NCBI RefSeq assembly: GCF_022095675.1
Contig: NZ_JAHYSG010000019.1
Coordinates: 62,001-126,000, forward strand
Reading direction: 5' to 3'
Source: Dactylosporangium sp. AC04546
GTDB lineage: Bacteria > Actinomycetota > Actinomycetes > Mycobacteriales > Micromonosporaceae
Length of the DNA stretch: 64,000 bases
The notes beneath the pieces were generated by a model that was not told where the DNA came from, made no database searches, and saw only the letters and a list, made by a program, of their open reading frames with translations. Made by a program: the position numbers and the translations under genes. Of this stretch, positions 16,421-24,581 are shown piece by piece; the stretch's first letter is position 1, and every line of letters starts with the position of its first letter.

Positions 16421-16460
16421 CCGAAGTCATGACTCCGTACAATCGGAGTACCTACTTCGG
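16421..16460. promoter_or_regulatory. Nested dyad operator between TetR and SnoaL-like gene
   Basis: Two concentric inverted repeats share one centre. The inner one is ACTCCG-N6-CGGAGT (16432-16449) and the outer arms are CCGAAGT (16421-16427) and ACTTCGG (16454-16460). The 40-bp structure fills the divergent promoter region and is a strong candidate TetR operator, possibly for two dimers. Confidence 0.75.
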
Positions 16461-16479
16461 ATACTACCGGAGGTGCCCC

Positions 16480-16908
16480 ATGGCCCGCAGCCCGCGCGAG
16501 GTCTTCCTCGCCCTCGTGAACGGCGTCGCCGAGGAGCGCTGGGAGGAGCTTCCCGGCCTCTACGCCGAACAGACCGACGTGGTGCACCCGTTCGACCCGC
16601 TCCGCGCCCCGGCGCTGCGCACCCGCGACGAGCTGCGCGAGCACTTCCGGCCGACCGGCGACGTCCCGCGGCTGCTGCGCCACGCGGCGAACATCACCGT
16701 CCACGAGACGGCCGACCCGGAGGTCATCGTGGCCGAGTTCGAGTACCGCGGCACGGTCGAGGACACCGGGGAGCCGTTCGCGATCCCGGGCATCTTCGTG
16801 ATGCGCGTCCGCGACGGCGAGATCGTGAGCTCCCGCGACTACTTCGACCACCTGACGGCCGCCCGGGTCCGCGGCCGCCTCGACGCCCTGGTCGCCGCGC
16901 TTTCCTGA
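16480..16908 (+). CDS. SnoaL-like / NTF2-fold protein
   Basis: 142 residues with a typical NTF2-like cone fold pattern: an N-terminal helix pair (V-F-L-A-L-V-N-G-V-A), R-T-R-D-E-L-R-E-H-F, then alternating strands ending I-F-V-M-R-V-R-D-G-E-I-V-S-S-R-D-Y-F-D. The last motif is characteristic of SnoaL-like polyketide-cyclase/isomerase relatives. The start has CCGGAGG upstream. It lies divergent from a TetR gene and probably acts on or binds the small molecule sensed by it. Confidence 0.8.
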   Translation: MARSPREVFLALVNGVAEERWEELPGLYAEQTDVVHPFDPLRAPALRTRDELREHFRPTGDVPRLLRHAANITVHETADPEVIVAEFEYRGTVEDTGEPFAIPGIFVMRVRDGEIVSSRDYFDHLTAARVRGRLDALVAALS

Positions 16909-16945
16909 TCAGCGCACCCGGGAATCGGGCGGTACGCTCGTTGCG

Positions 16946-17863
16946 GTGCGGACGAAGCTGGAGTTGACCGAGGCCATCCGACGGGGCCGGCGGGCCGTCC
17001 TGGTCGTCAACACACGGGCGCGGCGGGGGCGCCAGCTGTACGGCGAGGCACGGTCGCGGCTCGTCGCGGCCGGCTTCTCGATCGAGACGGCAGACGGCGG
17101 CAACCTGGAGGAGCGGCTGCGTGCCGCGGTCGACGGCGGGGCGGACCTCGTCGTCGCCGGTGGCGGTGACGGCACGATCAGCACCGCGGCGCGGGTGCTC
17201 GCCCATCGGGACGTGGCGCTCGGCCTGCTCCCGCTCGGCACGACCAACAACTTCGCGCGTACCGTGGGCATCCCCCTCGACCTCGACACCGCCGTCCGCA
17301 CGCTGGCCGACGGCACGGTGATCGACGTCGATCTCGGCCTCGCCGGGGACGTGCCGTTCACCAACCACATCGGCGTCGGTTTGTCGGCCCAGGTCATGCT
17401 GTCCGCACCCCGGCGACTGAAGCGGGTGGTCGGCCGGCTCGCCTACCCGGTCACCGCCGCGGGCCTACTCGCCCGGCACCGGCCGCTGCGGGTGGTGGCG
17501 CGCACCGACGGGCGGCGGCACGAGTTCCACACGCATCAGGTGTACGTCGCGAACGGCGGCTTCCACGCCGGCCGCCCGATCACCGCGGACGCGCACGCCG
17601 ACGACCGCCTGCTGATCGCGTACCCGGTCGGCGGCCCCAGCCGCTGGCAGCTCGTGCGCGAGACGACCCGCAACGCGGCCACGGGCCACCGGCGCACGCT
17701 CGACGACGAGCCGTTCGTGGCGACGGACGAGCTCTGGCTGGAGACGGACCGCCCGGCGCCCGTCGAGGTGGACGGCGAGCCCCGGGGCCAGACCCCGCTG
17801 CGCATCGGCCTGGCCCCGAACGCCCTGCGCATCATGGCCCCGCTCGGCACCCCGGATCACTGA
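16946..17863 (+). CDS. Diacylglycerol-kinase-family lipid kinase
   Basis: 305 residues. It has the DAGK catalytic signature V-A-G-G-G-D-G-T-I-S near residue 74, a preceding V-V-N-T-R-A-R-R-G nucleotide-binding start, and G-L-L-P-L-G-T-T-N-N-F-A-R. The C-terminal domain ends with the family's D-G-E-P-R-G-x-T-P motif. These enzymes phosphorylate diacylglycerol or related lipids with ATP at the membrane face. The GTG start has no ribosome-binding site but TACGCT lies 7 bp upstream, so the mRNA is probably leaderless. Confidence 0.88.
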   Translation: MRTKLELTEAIRRGRRAVLVVNTRARRGRQLYGEARSRLVAAGFSIETADGGNLEERLRAAVDGGADLVVAGGGDGTISTAARVLAHRDVALGLLPLGTTNNFARTVGIPLDLDTAVRTLADGTVIDVDLGLAGDVPFTNHIGVGLSAQVMLSAPRRLKRVVGRLAYPVTAAGLLARHRPLRVVARTDGRRHEFHTHQVYVANGGFHAGRPITADAHADDRLLIAYPVGGPSRWQLVRETTRNAATGHRRTLDDEPFVATDELWLETDRPAPVEVDGEPRGQTPLRIGLAPNALRIMAPLGTPDH

Positions 17864-17905
17864 AGCGGCGACCGGTCCCCGACGAGCCATCGGTGGCCCG
17901 GCGGC

Positions 17906-18181
17906 CTAACGGTCGCCGCCGAGGAGGGTGCCGAGGTAGATCAGCGCGCCCGCCGCGGCGACGACGGAGCCGGCCAGTACGAGGGCCCCGTAGGCCGCAT
18001 CGCGCCGGTCGGGGGCGACGGCGAGCGTGCCCGCGACGGCCAGGAACGCGATGGCGCTGGCGAGCACGCCACCGGCCAGGATGAGGCGGCCGGCGTGGTA
18101 GATCACCCGGCCGACGGCCCGCGCGCTCACCCGCTCCCCCGGGGTCCGCTGCAGCAGCACGTTCGCAGCGTACCCACGCAA
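17906..18181 (-). CDS. Small two-helix membrane protein
   Basis: 91 residues with an Arg-rich N-terminal third and two predicted membrane helices (about 33-53 and 64-86) separated by a short charged turn D-R-R-D-A. No family is recognised. It is convergent with the lipid kinase (43 bp between stops). Confidence 0.5.
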   Translation of the reverse strand: MRGYAANVLLQRTPGERVSARAVGRVIYHAGRLILAGGVLASAIAFLAVAGTLAVAPDRRDAAYGALVLAGSVVAAAGALIYLGTLLGGDR

Positions 18182-18222
18182 AGGGTGTCAGCGCAGGGCG
18201 ATCGCCATCGCGCCGGCGATCG

Positions 18223-18393
18223 TCAGCAGGTGCGGCTGAACCGGCCGTGGCCGCCGGTGGCGTGGTACAGGCGGGGAACGCGGCCCAGTTGGGCGGCGAG
18301 TGGCCTGAGGTCGGCACAGGCGTCGGCCTGGACGGTGGCGTCGCGGGTGTCGAGGTAGACGGTGGCGGCGAACAGCAGTCCCAGTCCGCCCAC
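18223..18393 (-). other. Short ORF or gene fragment in an otherwise empty gap
   Basis: The 260 bp between 18182 and 18441 hold a 56-codon frame with a GTG start. It has a membrane-helix-like start followed by an amphipathic stretch with Y-L-D-T-R-D and P-L-A-A-Q-L-G-R-V-P-R-L-Y-H-A-T-G-G. It looks coding in composition but no family is recognised, and it may be the tail of a lost gene. Nothing else was seen in the gap. Confidence 0.25.
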
Positions 18394-18441
18394 CGACGAT
18401 CTATGACCGTCGGCCGGATTCCGGGGTCCCGCCGGCGGTTG

Positions 18442-19101
18442 CTAGTGGTAGTAGCCGAGGAGGATGCCGCCGCCGTAGACCACGGCGGTCAGGCTGGCCA
18501 GCCAGAACAGGCCCGACCACAGTGACGCCGGCAGGAAGGTCAGCTGCCGCAGCACGTAGGCGTCCGAGGACTTGTCCGGGCCCGCGCGGCGCAGGCTCTG
18601 GAACGCCAGGACGTGGATGAAGCCGCCGAAGAGCAGGAACCAGATCCAGGTGTACGCGAAGAACGCCTCCTGACCGTCCGACGCCTTGCGGATGACCATG
18701 ACGATCACCGCGCCGATGGCGATGATCGCGAAGCGGGTGTAGTAGCTGCCGGCCGCGAACAGGGCCATCAGCAGCAGCACGACGCTGATCCACAGCACCG
18801 TCCGGACCTGGCCGCGGGACAGCAGGTATGCGCCGCCGAGGCCGAAGGCGGACGGGCCCACGTAGCCGGCCAGCGCGGTCACGAAGCGGCCGAGCGGGCC
18901 GAGGCCGGTGAAGGTCGTCACGCCGCCCCGCGGGCGCAGGGCATTGAGCGATTTCACCGAGCCGCCCATCAGCGACACCGCCATGGCGTGGCCGCCCTCG
19001 TGGGCGAGCGTGATGAGGACGTGCACGACCGGCCACACGACGACCGAGACCGCGAAGGCGGTCAGGCCGGCGCCGATCACGACGAGCTGTGAGGGCTGCA
19101 C
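18442..19101 (-). CDS. M50B-type membrane metalloprotease
   Basis: About 219 residues with six or so membrane helices. Helix 1-2 carries H-E-G-G-H (HExxH zinc motif) followed by A-M-A, as in Peptidase_M50B proteins. A glycine-rich G-P-L-G-R-F-V-T-A-L-A-G-Y segment follows. It would cleave or hold transmembrane substrates; bacterial site-2-protease relatives act in signalling. I chose the GTG at 19101 because TAACGT lies 7 bp upstream (leaderless) and the first helix begins right after it; ATGs at 19137 and 19152 are alternatives. Confidence 0.75.
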   Translation of the reverse strand: MQPSQLVVIGAGLTAFAVSVVVWPVVHVLITLAHEGGHAMAVSLMGGSVKSLNALRPRGGVTTFTGLGPLGRFVTALAGYVGPSAFGLGGAYLLSRGQVRTVLWISVVLLLMALFAAGSYYTRFAIIAIGAVIVMVIRKASDGQEAFFAYTWIWFLLFGGFIHVLAFQSLRRAGPDKSSDAYVLRQLTFLPASLWSGLFWLASLTAVVYGGGILLGYYH

Positions 19102-19250
19102 GCGCCGGACGTTATGCCGACGCAAGCCGGATTCCATCGGATGATTCGGCACATGTTGACGTCAGTCGATTCTTGAGGTTTCCTTACCGCACGACCAGTC
19201 GGCGAATCGGATGGCGGCCCTCCGTCGACGGACCATCCTCCGGAGGGGCC

Positions 19251-20687
19251 ATGTCCATCGTCCTTCGGCTCGCCGTCCTCGCCGCCGCCGTGACGGGCGC
19301 CGTCCTCGTTCCGACGCCCACGCCGGCGTATGCGGCCGCCGACATCTGCAACCGGTACTGCGACGGCCGCGACCCGGGCCTCGCCCCCGCCGACCGCACC
19401 GCCGTCGCCGCGACGCTGTACGGGCGGCGGTTCACGCTGCACCTCGACGACACCGACGCCATGGCCTGGGGTGTGGTCGAGAACGGCAGTCCGGGCGACG
19501 AGGTCTGGCTCGACCGCTCGTTCGACGGCGGCCGCACCTGGGTCGACAGCCGCCTCGGCGCCACGACCGTCCCCGCCGGCGCCCGCAGCAGGCGCACCCT
19601 GATGTACAACGTCGACGACTGGACCAACCGCGGCGTCGGCGCGCTGCGGGCCTGCGGCAAGGCCGGCGACCGGCCCGAGCTGGTGTGCACGGCGTGGGCG
19701 CGCAGCACCTGGAACGCCTGGGACCGGCGGACCGCGGCGGCGACCGCGCTCATGATGCGGTACGACAGAGGCACCGGGCTCTTCGACGGCAACGCCTGGT
19801 GGACCAGCGCCAACGCGCTCACGGCGGTGATCGACAACATCCGGCGCAGCGGGATGCGCAGCTACGACTACGCGATCGCGACGACCTACGACAAGCAGCT
19901 GAACGCCCGGCTCGGCCAGTTCCGCAACGAGTACCTCGACGACACCGGCTGGTGGGGCCTGGCCTGGGTCGCCGCCTACGACGTCACCGGGAACAGCCGC
20001 TACCTGAACACGGCCCGGGCCGGCGCCGACCACATGTTCGCCTACTGGGACACGCGGTGCGGCGGCGGCGTGTACTGGCGCACCGACCGCACCGTCAAGA
20101 ACGCCATCGCCAACAGCCTCTACATCCAGCTCAACGCGGCCCTCGCCCAGCGGATCCCGGGCGACACGGTGTACCGCGGGCGAGCCCAGGCCGGCTGGGC
20201 ATGGTTCCAGGGCACCGGCATGCTCAACGCGTCGAACCTCGTCAACGACGGCGTGAACCTGAGCACCTGCCGCAACAACGGCGACGTCACGTGGACGTAC
20301 AACCAGGGCGCGCTCATCAACGCGCTCGTGCAGCTCAACCGCCTGACCGGCGACGCCGCCGCGCTCGCCACCGCCCGGCGCATCGGCGACGCACTGGTCT
20401 CCAGCACGTACCTCAGCCCGAACGGCATCCTGCGCGAGCCCAACGAGAGCAGCACGTGCGCCGGCGACGGCGTCTCGTTCAAGGGCGCGGCGGTGCGGGG
20501 CCTGGGCGCGCTGAACGCGGCGACGGGCGGCGCCTACGACGCCTACCTGAGGCGCAACGCCGACACCGCCTACGCCAACGACCGCGACCCGCTCGACTCG
20601 TACGGCAGCCACTGGGCCGGCCCGAACGTCCCGACCAACCACAGCTGCCAGCACAGCGCCGTCGACCTGCTCAACGCCGCGCCGTGA
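19251..20687 (+). CDS. Secreted GH76 alpha-1,6-mannanase
   Basis: 478 residues. A signal peptide (1-29, A-Y-A-A) is followed by an accessory region of about 100 residues (C-N-R-Y-C-D-G-R-D start) and then a GH76 catalytic (alpha/alpha)6 domain. The adjacent catalytic aspartates sit in E-Y-L-D-D-T-G-W-W-G-L-A-W near residue 227. Further conserved aromatic and Asn motifs (W-T-Y-N-Q-G-A-L-I, F-K-G) and a closing C-Q-H-S-A-V-D match the family. GH76 enzymes hydrolyse alpha-1,6-mannan backbones such as yeast cell wall. GGAGGGG precedes the ATG. Confidence 0.9.
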   Translation: MSIVLRLAVLAAAVTGAVLVPTPTPAYAAADICNRYCDGRDPGLAPADRTAVAATLYGRRFTLHLDDTDAMAWGVVENGSPGDEVWLDRSFDGGRTWVDSRLGATTVPAGARSRRTLMYNVDDWTNRGVGALRACGKAGDRPELVCTAWARSTWNAWDRRTAAATALMMRYDRGTGLFDGNAWWTSANALTAVIDNIRRSGMRSYDYAIATTYDKQLNARLGQFRNEYLDDTGWWGLAWVAAYDVTGNSRYLNTARAGADHMFAYWDTRCGGGVYWRTDRTVKNAIANSLYIQLNAALAQRIPGDTVYRGRAQAGWAWFQGTGMLNASNLVNDGVNLSTCRNNGDVTWTYNQGALINALVQLNRLTGDAAALATARRIGDALVSSTYLSPNGILREPNESSTCAGDGVSFKGAAVRGLGALNAATGGAYDAYLRRNADTAYANDRDPLDSYGSHWAGPNVPTNHSCQHSAVDLLNAAP

Positions 20688-20691
20688 AGGC

Positions 20692-21000
20692 CTACGGGAA
20701 CAGCGTCAGCTCCGGCCGGACGGCGAGTTCCCGCAGGGCCGGCCGCTCGACGCCGACCGCCGGCCGGGTGATCCGCTCGCCGCTGAAGTTGTCCACGTCC
20801 ACGAGCACGTGCGTGCCGTCCGCGCGCCAGGCGCGCACGCCGTAGCCGGCCCTCGGCGTCGTACACGTCGAAGTTGGCGGCGTAGCCGACAGCACGTCGT
20901 CCGCCTGGTGCCAGTCGCCGCTGAGCAGGTAGGCGACCCGGCGCAGGGCCGGCAGGCGGGCGGTGACGTACTCGCGGAAGCTCTCGACGTCGGTTGCCAT
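20692..21000 (-). pseudogene. Decayed SigE-family ECF sigma factor locus
   Basis: The first 38 residues (F-R-E-Y-V-T-A-R-L-P-A-L-R-R-V-A-Y-L-L-S-G-D-W-H-Q-A-D-D-V-L) are the start of an ECF sigma region 2. The sequence then switches abruptly to the end of a different protein (V-D-V-D-N-F-S-G-E-R-I-T-R-P-A-V-G to E-L-T-L-F-P). A neighbouring frame supplies N-F-D-V-Y-D-A-E-G, implying a further frameshift at the join. It looks like a sigma gene and its downstream partner collapsed by deletion. Confidence 0.6.
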
Positions 21001-21040
21001 ACCCTGCAAGACACGCGCACCGGGCCGCCGGGTTGCCCGG

Positions 21041-21451
21041 CTAGTGCTTGGGCTTCTGGTTGAACCGCAGCATGTTTCCCGCGGGGTCGCGGAAGGCGCA
21101 GTCGCGCAGGCCGTAGGGCTGGTCCATCGGCTCCTGCAGCACCTCGGCCCCGCTGATGACGAGCCGGTCGAACAGCGCGTCGACGTCGTCGGTCTGGAAG
21201 ACCAGGCCGTTCATCGAGCCCTTGGCGAGCAGCGCCCTGATCGACTCGGCGTCCTCCGGCGAGCGGGCGACGCCAGCCGACTGCAGGACGATGCCGAGCT
21301 CGGGCTGCGCCGTCGGGCCGACGGTCAGCCAGCGCGCGCCCTCCATCGCGACGTCCTGCCGGACCTCGAAGCCGAGCGCGTCGCGGTAGAACGCGAGGGC
21401 GGCCTCGTGGTCGTCGACCTCCAGGAAGGTGTGTGTCAGTGACAGCTCCAT
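21041..21451 (-). CDS. VOC/glyoxalase superfamily protein
   Basis: 136 residues with two beta-alpha-beta-beta-beta modules of the vicinal oxygen chelate fold. They are T-H-T-F-L-E-V-D-D-H-E-A-A-L-A-F-Y-R-D-A-L-G-F at the start and R-D-C-A-F-R-D-P-A-G-N-M-L-R-F at the end. The metal-ligand positions are only partly kept, so dioxygenase, lyase or antibiotic-binding roles are all possible. It is translated 11 bp after the AraC-type regulator upstream and is probably co-transcribed with it. Confidence 0.85.
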   Translation of the reverse strand: MELSLTHTFLEVDDHEAALAFYRDALGFEVRQDVAMEGARWLTVGPTAQPELGIVLQSAGVARSPEDAESIRALLAKGSMNGLVFQTDDVDALFDRLVISGAEVLQEPMDQPYGLRDCAFRDPAGNMLRFNQKPKH

Positions 21452-21462
21452 GTCACCGAACG

Positions 21463-21882
21463 CTACCGGGACGGGTTGACCTGCGCTTCTCTGTTCCTGC
21501 TCGGGCGGGTGACGAGCTTGGCCCAGCACGCCGGGATCGGGGCGAGGTCGCTGTGGTTGCGGGCCCGGTAGGCGCTCGGGCTCTCCCCCACCAGCTCGGT
21601 GAACCGGGTGCTGAACGAGCCGAGCGAGGTGGCGCCGACCGCCATGCAGACCTCGGTCACCGACAGGTCGCCCCGGCGCAGGAGGGCCTTGGCGCGCTCG
21701 ATGCGGCGGGTCATGAGATACGAGTAGGGGGTCTCGCCGTAGACGGCCCGGAACTGGCGGGCGAAGTGGGCCGGGGACATGAGCGCGGTGCGGGCCATCG
21801 CGGGCACGTCGAGCGGCTGCGCGTAGTCGCGGTCGATCAGGTCGCGGGCGCGGCGCAGGTGCTTGAGGTCCTCCGGCGTCAC
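21463..21882 (-). CDS. AraC-family regulator (DNA-binding domain only)
   Basis: 139 residues, essentially a stand-alone AraC double HTH. First HTH: V-P-A-M-A-R-T-A-L-M-S-P-A-H-F-A-R-Q-F-R. Linker helix: Y-L-M-T-R-R-I-E-R-A-K. Second HTH: V-T-E-V-C-M-A-V-G-A-T-S-L-G-S-F-S-T-R-F, ending G-E-S-P-S-A-Y-R. No sensor domain is present. The GTG at 21882 has a GGCGGG site. It precedes the glyoxalase gene in an operon, a common pairing. Confidence 0.87.
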   Translation of the reverse strand: MTPEDLKHLRRARDLIDRDYAQPLDVPAMARTALMSPAHFARQFRAVYGETPYSYLMTRRIERAKALLRRGDLSVTEVCMAVGATSLGSFSTRFTELVGESPSAYRARNHSDLAPIPACWAKLVTRPSRNREAQVNPSR

Positions 21883-21919
21883 CCCGCCAGCATTGCACAA
21901 CCCCCTCCCACCTGCGAAG

Positions 21920-21954
21920 GAACGGGCCGCCCACGGGTGAGGGGCGGCCCGTTC
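21920..21954. terminator. 13-bp stem hairpin in a divergent gap
   Basis: GAACGGGCCGCCC (21920-21932) pairs perfectly with 21942-21954 around a 9-base loop. It lies between the divergent AraC and ABC-transporter genes, where a terminator is not expected. It may be left from a lost gene or insulate the two promoters. Confidence 0.55.
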
Positions 21955-22007
21955 GGTTACGGAGGGTTCAGCGTCGAGTGCGGAAGGTGGTGGCCGCGGA
22001 CTACCTA

Positions 22008-22035
22008 TTAAGTCAGTCGGGTTTATATGTAATAT
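22008..22035 (+). promoter_or_regulatory. AT-rich promoter of the ABC operon, leaderless start
   Basis: TAATAT at 22030-22035 (with overlapping TATATG) is a strong -10-like element 8 bp before the GTG at 22044. TTAAGT at 22008 is a weak -35 at 16 bp. The local A/T richness stands out sharply, and the spacing implies transcription starts at or next to the start codon. Confidence 0.5.
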
Positions 22036-22043
22036 CTGCGCTC

Positions 22044-22835
22044 GTGACCGTCGCACCCCTCGTGACGACCGCGGTCCCGGTGGGGCTGCGCGGCGTCGGC
22101 AAGGCCTGGGCCGGCCACGTCGTGCTCCGCGACGTGGACCTGGACCTCGCCGCCGGGCAGGTCGTGGCCATCCTCGGCGCGTCCGGCAGCGGCAAGTCGA
22201 CGCTGCTGCGGCTGGTCGCCGGGCTCGACGAGCCGACCACCGGGTCCGTCACCGTCGACGGGCGGCCGGTGCGGGGCATCGAGGCGCGCTGTGCGGTGAT
22301 GTTCCAGGAGCCCCGGCTGCTGCCCTGGCGGACGCTCGCCGGGAACGTCGCCTACGGGCTGCCGCGCGGTACCACCGGATCCCAGGCCACCACCGAGGTC
22401 GCCGGGCTGCTCGACGTGGTCGGCCTGACCGACTTCGCCCGGCACCGGCCGCGGCAGGTGTCCGGCGGCATGGCCCAGCGCACCGCCCTGGCCCGCGCGC
22501 TCGCCCGGCACCCCGGCGTGCTGCTGCTCGACGAGCCCCTCGCCGCCCTCGACGCGCTGACCCGGCTGCGCATGCAGGACCTCGTGGACCGCGTGCAGCG
22601 CCGGGCGGGCACCACCGTGCTGCTGGTGACCCACGACGTGGACGAGGCGCTGCGCCTGGCCGACCGGGTGGTCCTGCTGGGCAGCGAGCCAGGCCGGCCC
22701 GGCGCCACGATCGTCCACGCCGTCGACGTGCCCGGCGCCCGGCCGCGCGACCGGGGTGACGCCGTCCTCGCCGCGATGCGCGCCGATCTGCTCGGTCGGC
22801 TCGGAGTACCACCGAATCTGGAGGAGTCTCGATGA
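22044..22835 (+). CDS. ssuB: ABC transporter ATPase, SsuB/TauB/NrtD type
   Basis: 263 residues. Walker A G-A-S-G-S-G-K-S-T near residue 44, Q-loop with M-F-Q-E-P-R-L-L-P-W (the L-L-P-W form is diagnostic of the nitrate/sulfonate/taurine group), signature V-S-G-G-M-A-Q-R, Walker B L-L-L-L-D-E-P-L and H-loop V-T-H-D-V. It powers import with the lipoprotein and permease that follow with 4-bp overlaps. The GTG at 22044 follows a promoter-like -10 directly. Substrate could be sulfonates, nitrate or another small anion; the symbol is by best family match. Confidence 0.85.
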   Translation: MTVAPLVTTAVPVGLRGVGKAWAGHVVLRDVDLDLAAGQVVAILGASGSGKSTLLRLVAGLDEPTTGSVTVDGRPVRGIEARCAVMFQEPRLLPWRTLAGNVAYGLPRGTTGSQATTEVAGLLDVVGLTDFARHRPRQVSGGMAQRTALARALARHPGVLLLDEPLAALDALTRLRMQDLVDRVQRRAGTTVLLVTHDVDEALRLADRVVLLGSEPGRPGATIVHAVDVPGARPRDRGDAVLAAMRADLLGRLGVPPNLEESR

Positions 22836-23836
22836 AGCGTGTCCTGCTCGGGATCGCCCTGGCAGCCGCGGCGCTGCTGACCACCGGCTGCGTCGAGGGC
22901 GAGAACAGCGGCCCCGCACCGGCGAGCGGCGAGTTTCCCGCCGAGCTCCGCCTCGACTACGCGTACTACAACCCGGCGAGCCTCGTGCTGCGCGAGCAGC
23001 AGTGGCTGGAGCAGGAGCTCGGCGCGAAGGGCACCAAGGTGACCTGGGTGCTCTCGGCCGGCAGCAACAAGGCGAACGAGTCGCTGCGGGCCAACGCCGT
23101 CGACCTCGGCTCGACCGCGGGCGCCGCCGCGCTGCTGGCCCGGGCCAACGCCACGCCGATCAAGGTGGTCACCCTCTACAGCCAGCCGGAGTGGGCCGCG
23201 ATCGTCGTCGGCAAGACCTCCACGATCACCTCTGTCGCGCAGCTCAAGGGCAGGAAGGTGGCCGCGACGAAGGGCACCGACCCGTACTTCTTCCTGCTCC
23301 AGTCGCTCAAGGAGGTGGGCCTGACGTCGAAGGACGTCGAGGTGGTCAACCTGCAGCACGCCGACGGCAAGGCGGCGCTGGAGCGCGGTGACGTCGACGC
23401 GTGGGCCGGCCTCGACCCGATCATGGCGCAGACCCAGGTCGACAGCGGCTCGAAGCTGATCTACCGCAACAAGGCGTTCAACTCCTACGGCACGCTCAAC
23501 GCCCGCGAGGACTTCCTGGCGAAGTACCCGGCCGTCGCCCAGCTCGTCGTCAACGCCTACGAGAAGGCCAAGGCGTGGATCGCGGCCAACCCCGACCAGG
23601 CCGTGGAGCTGCTCGCGCGCGAGTCGAAGGTGTCCCCCGCCGTGGCCCGGCTGGTGCTCACCGAGCGCACCACGCTCGACCTCGACCCGGTGCCGGGCGA
23701 CGCCCAGCGGGCGGTGCTCCAGACGATCCTGCCGGTGCTCGTCGCCGACGGGAACATCAAGTCGGCGCAGGACGGCCAGGCCGCGCTGGACTCCCTGTTC
23801 GAGCCGAGGTTCGCCCAGGCCCGGACCAAGCCGTGA
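22832..23836 (+). CDS. ssuA: SsuA-type substrate-binding lipoprotein
   Basis: 334 residues. A lipoprotein signal with lipobox L-T-T-G-C (Cys near residue 20) anchors it outside the membrane. The mature part has the NMT1/SsuA periplasmic-binding fold: Y-N-P-A-S-L-V near the N-terminus, G-S-N-K-A-N-E-S-L-R-A-N-A-V-D-L-G in the first lobe, A-T-K-G-T-D-P-Y-F-F-L at the domain crossover and G-D-V-D-A-W-A-G-L-D-P in the second lobe. It delivers the solute to the permease. Start overlaps the ATPase stop (ATGA). Confidence 0.87.
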   Translation: MKRVLLGIALAAAALLTTGCVEGENSGPAPASGEFPAELRLDYAYYNPASLVLREQQWLEQELGAKGTKVTWVLSAGSNKANESLRANAVDLGSTAGAAALLARANATPIKVVTLYSQPEWAAIVVGKTSTITSVAQLKGRKVAATKGTDPYFFLLQSLKEVGLTSKDVEVVNLQHADGKAALERGDVDAWAGLDPIMAQTQVDSGSKLIYRNKAFNSYGTLNAREDFLAKYPAVAQLVVNAYEKAKAWIAANPDQAVELLARESKVSPAVARLVLTERTTLDLDPVPGDAQRAVLQTILPVLVADGNIKSAQDGQAALDSLFEPRFAQARTKP

Positions 23837-24576
23837 CGACGACCGTCCGGCGGCTGCTGGCCGGCGCGGTCGTCCCGGTGCTGCTGGTGGCGGCCTGGCA
23901 GGCCGCCACCGCGAGCGGGGTCTGGTCGGCGAGCCAGCTCCCGCCGCCGGCCGACGTGCTCGCCGCCCTGCGGGAGCTGGCGACGCGCGGCGAGCTGGGC
24001 CACCACGTCGCGATCAGCGTGCAGCGGGTGCTCATCGGCTTCGCCTTCGGCTCGGCCGCCGGTCTCGCCCTCGGCGGCCTGGTCGGCCTGTCGCGGCCGG
24101 CGCGGGCACTGCTGAGCCCGACCGTCCAGGCGCTGCGGGCGGTGCCGTCGCTCGCCTGGGTACCGCTGTTGCTGCTCTGGCTCGGCATCGACGAGACGCC
24201 GAAGATCGTGCTGGTCGCGATCGGCGCGTTCTTCCCGGTGTACACCACGGTCGCCGCGGCGCTGTCCCAGGTCGACCCGCACCTGGTGGAGGTCGGCCGC
24301 GCCTACGGCCGCTCGGGCGTGGCCCTGCTGACCACGGTGCTGTTCCCGGCGGCGATCCCCGCGGTGGTCTCGGGCCTGCGCCTCGGCCTGGCCCAGAGCT
24401 GGCTGTTCCTGGTGGCGGCGGAGCTGATCGCGTCGTCGATGGGCCTGGGCTTCCTGCTCATCGACAGCCAGAACACGGGCCGCACCGACGTGATGCTGCT
24501 CGCGATCCTGCTGCTGGCGCTGATCGGCAAGCTCACCGACTCCCTGCTGGCCGTCGCCGAACGTGCCATCCGCTAA
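23833..24576 (+). CDS. ssuC: SsuC-type ABC permease
   Basis: 247 residues with six predicted membrane helices. The BPD-transport inner-membrane motif E-V-G-R-A-Y-G-R-S-G (the EAA loop contacting the ATPase) lies near residue 158. The preceding helix G-L-S-R-P-A-R-A-L-L-S-P-T-V-Q-A-L-R-A-V-P-S matches the nitrate/taurine permease group. The GTG start overlaps the lipoprotein stop (GTGA). It ends 5 bp before the convergent map gene. Confidence 0.87.
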   Translation: MTTTVRRLLAGAVVPVLLVAAWQAATASGVWSASQLPPPADVLAALRELATRGELGHHVAISVQRVLIGFAFGSAAGLALGGLVGLSRPARALLSPTVQALRAVPSLAWVPLLLLWLGIDETPKIVLVAIGAFFPVYTTVAAALSQVDPHLVEVGRAYGRSGVALLTTVLFPAAIPAVVSGLRLGLAQSWLFLVAAELIASSMGLGFLLIDSQNTGRTDVMLLAILLLALIGKLTDSLLAVAERAIR

Positions 24577-24581
24577 CCCGG

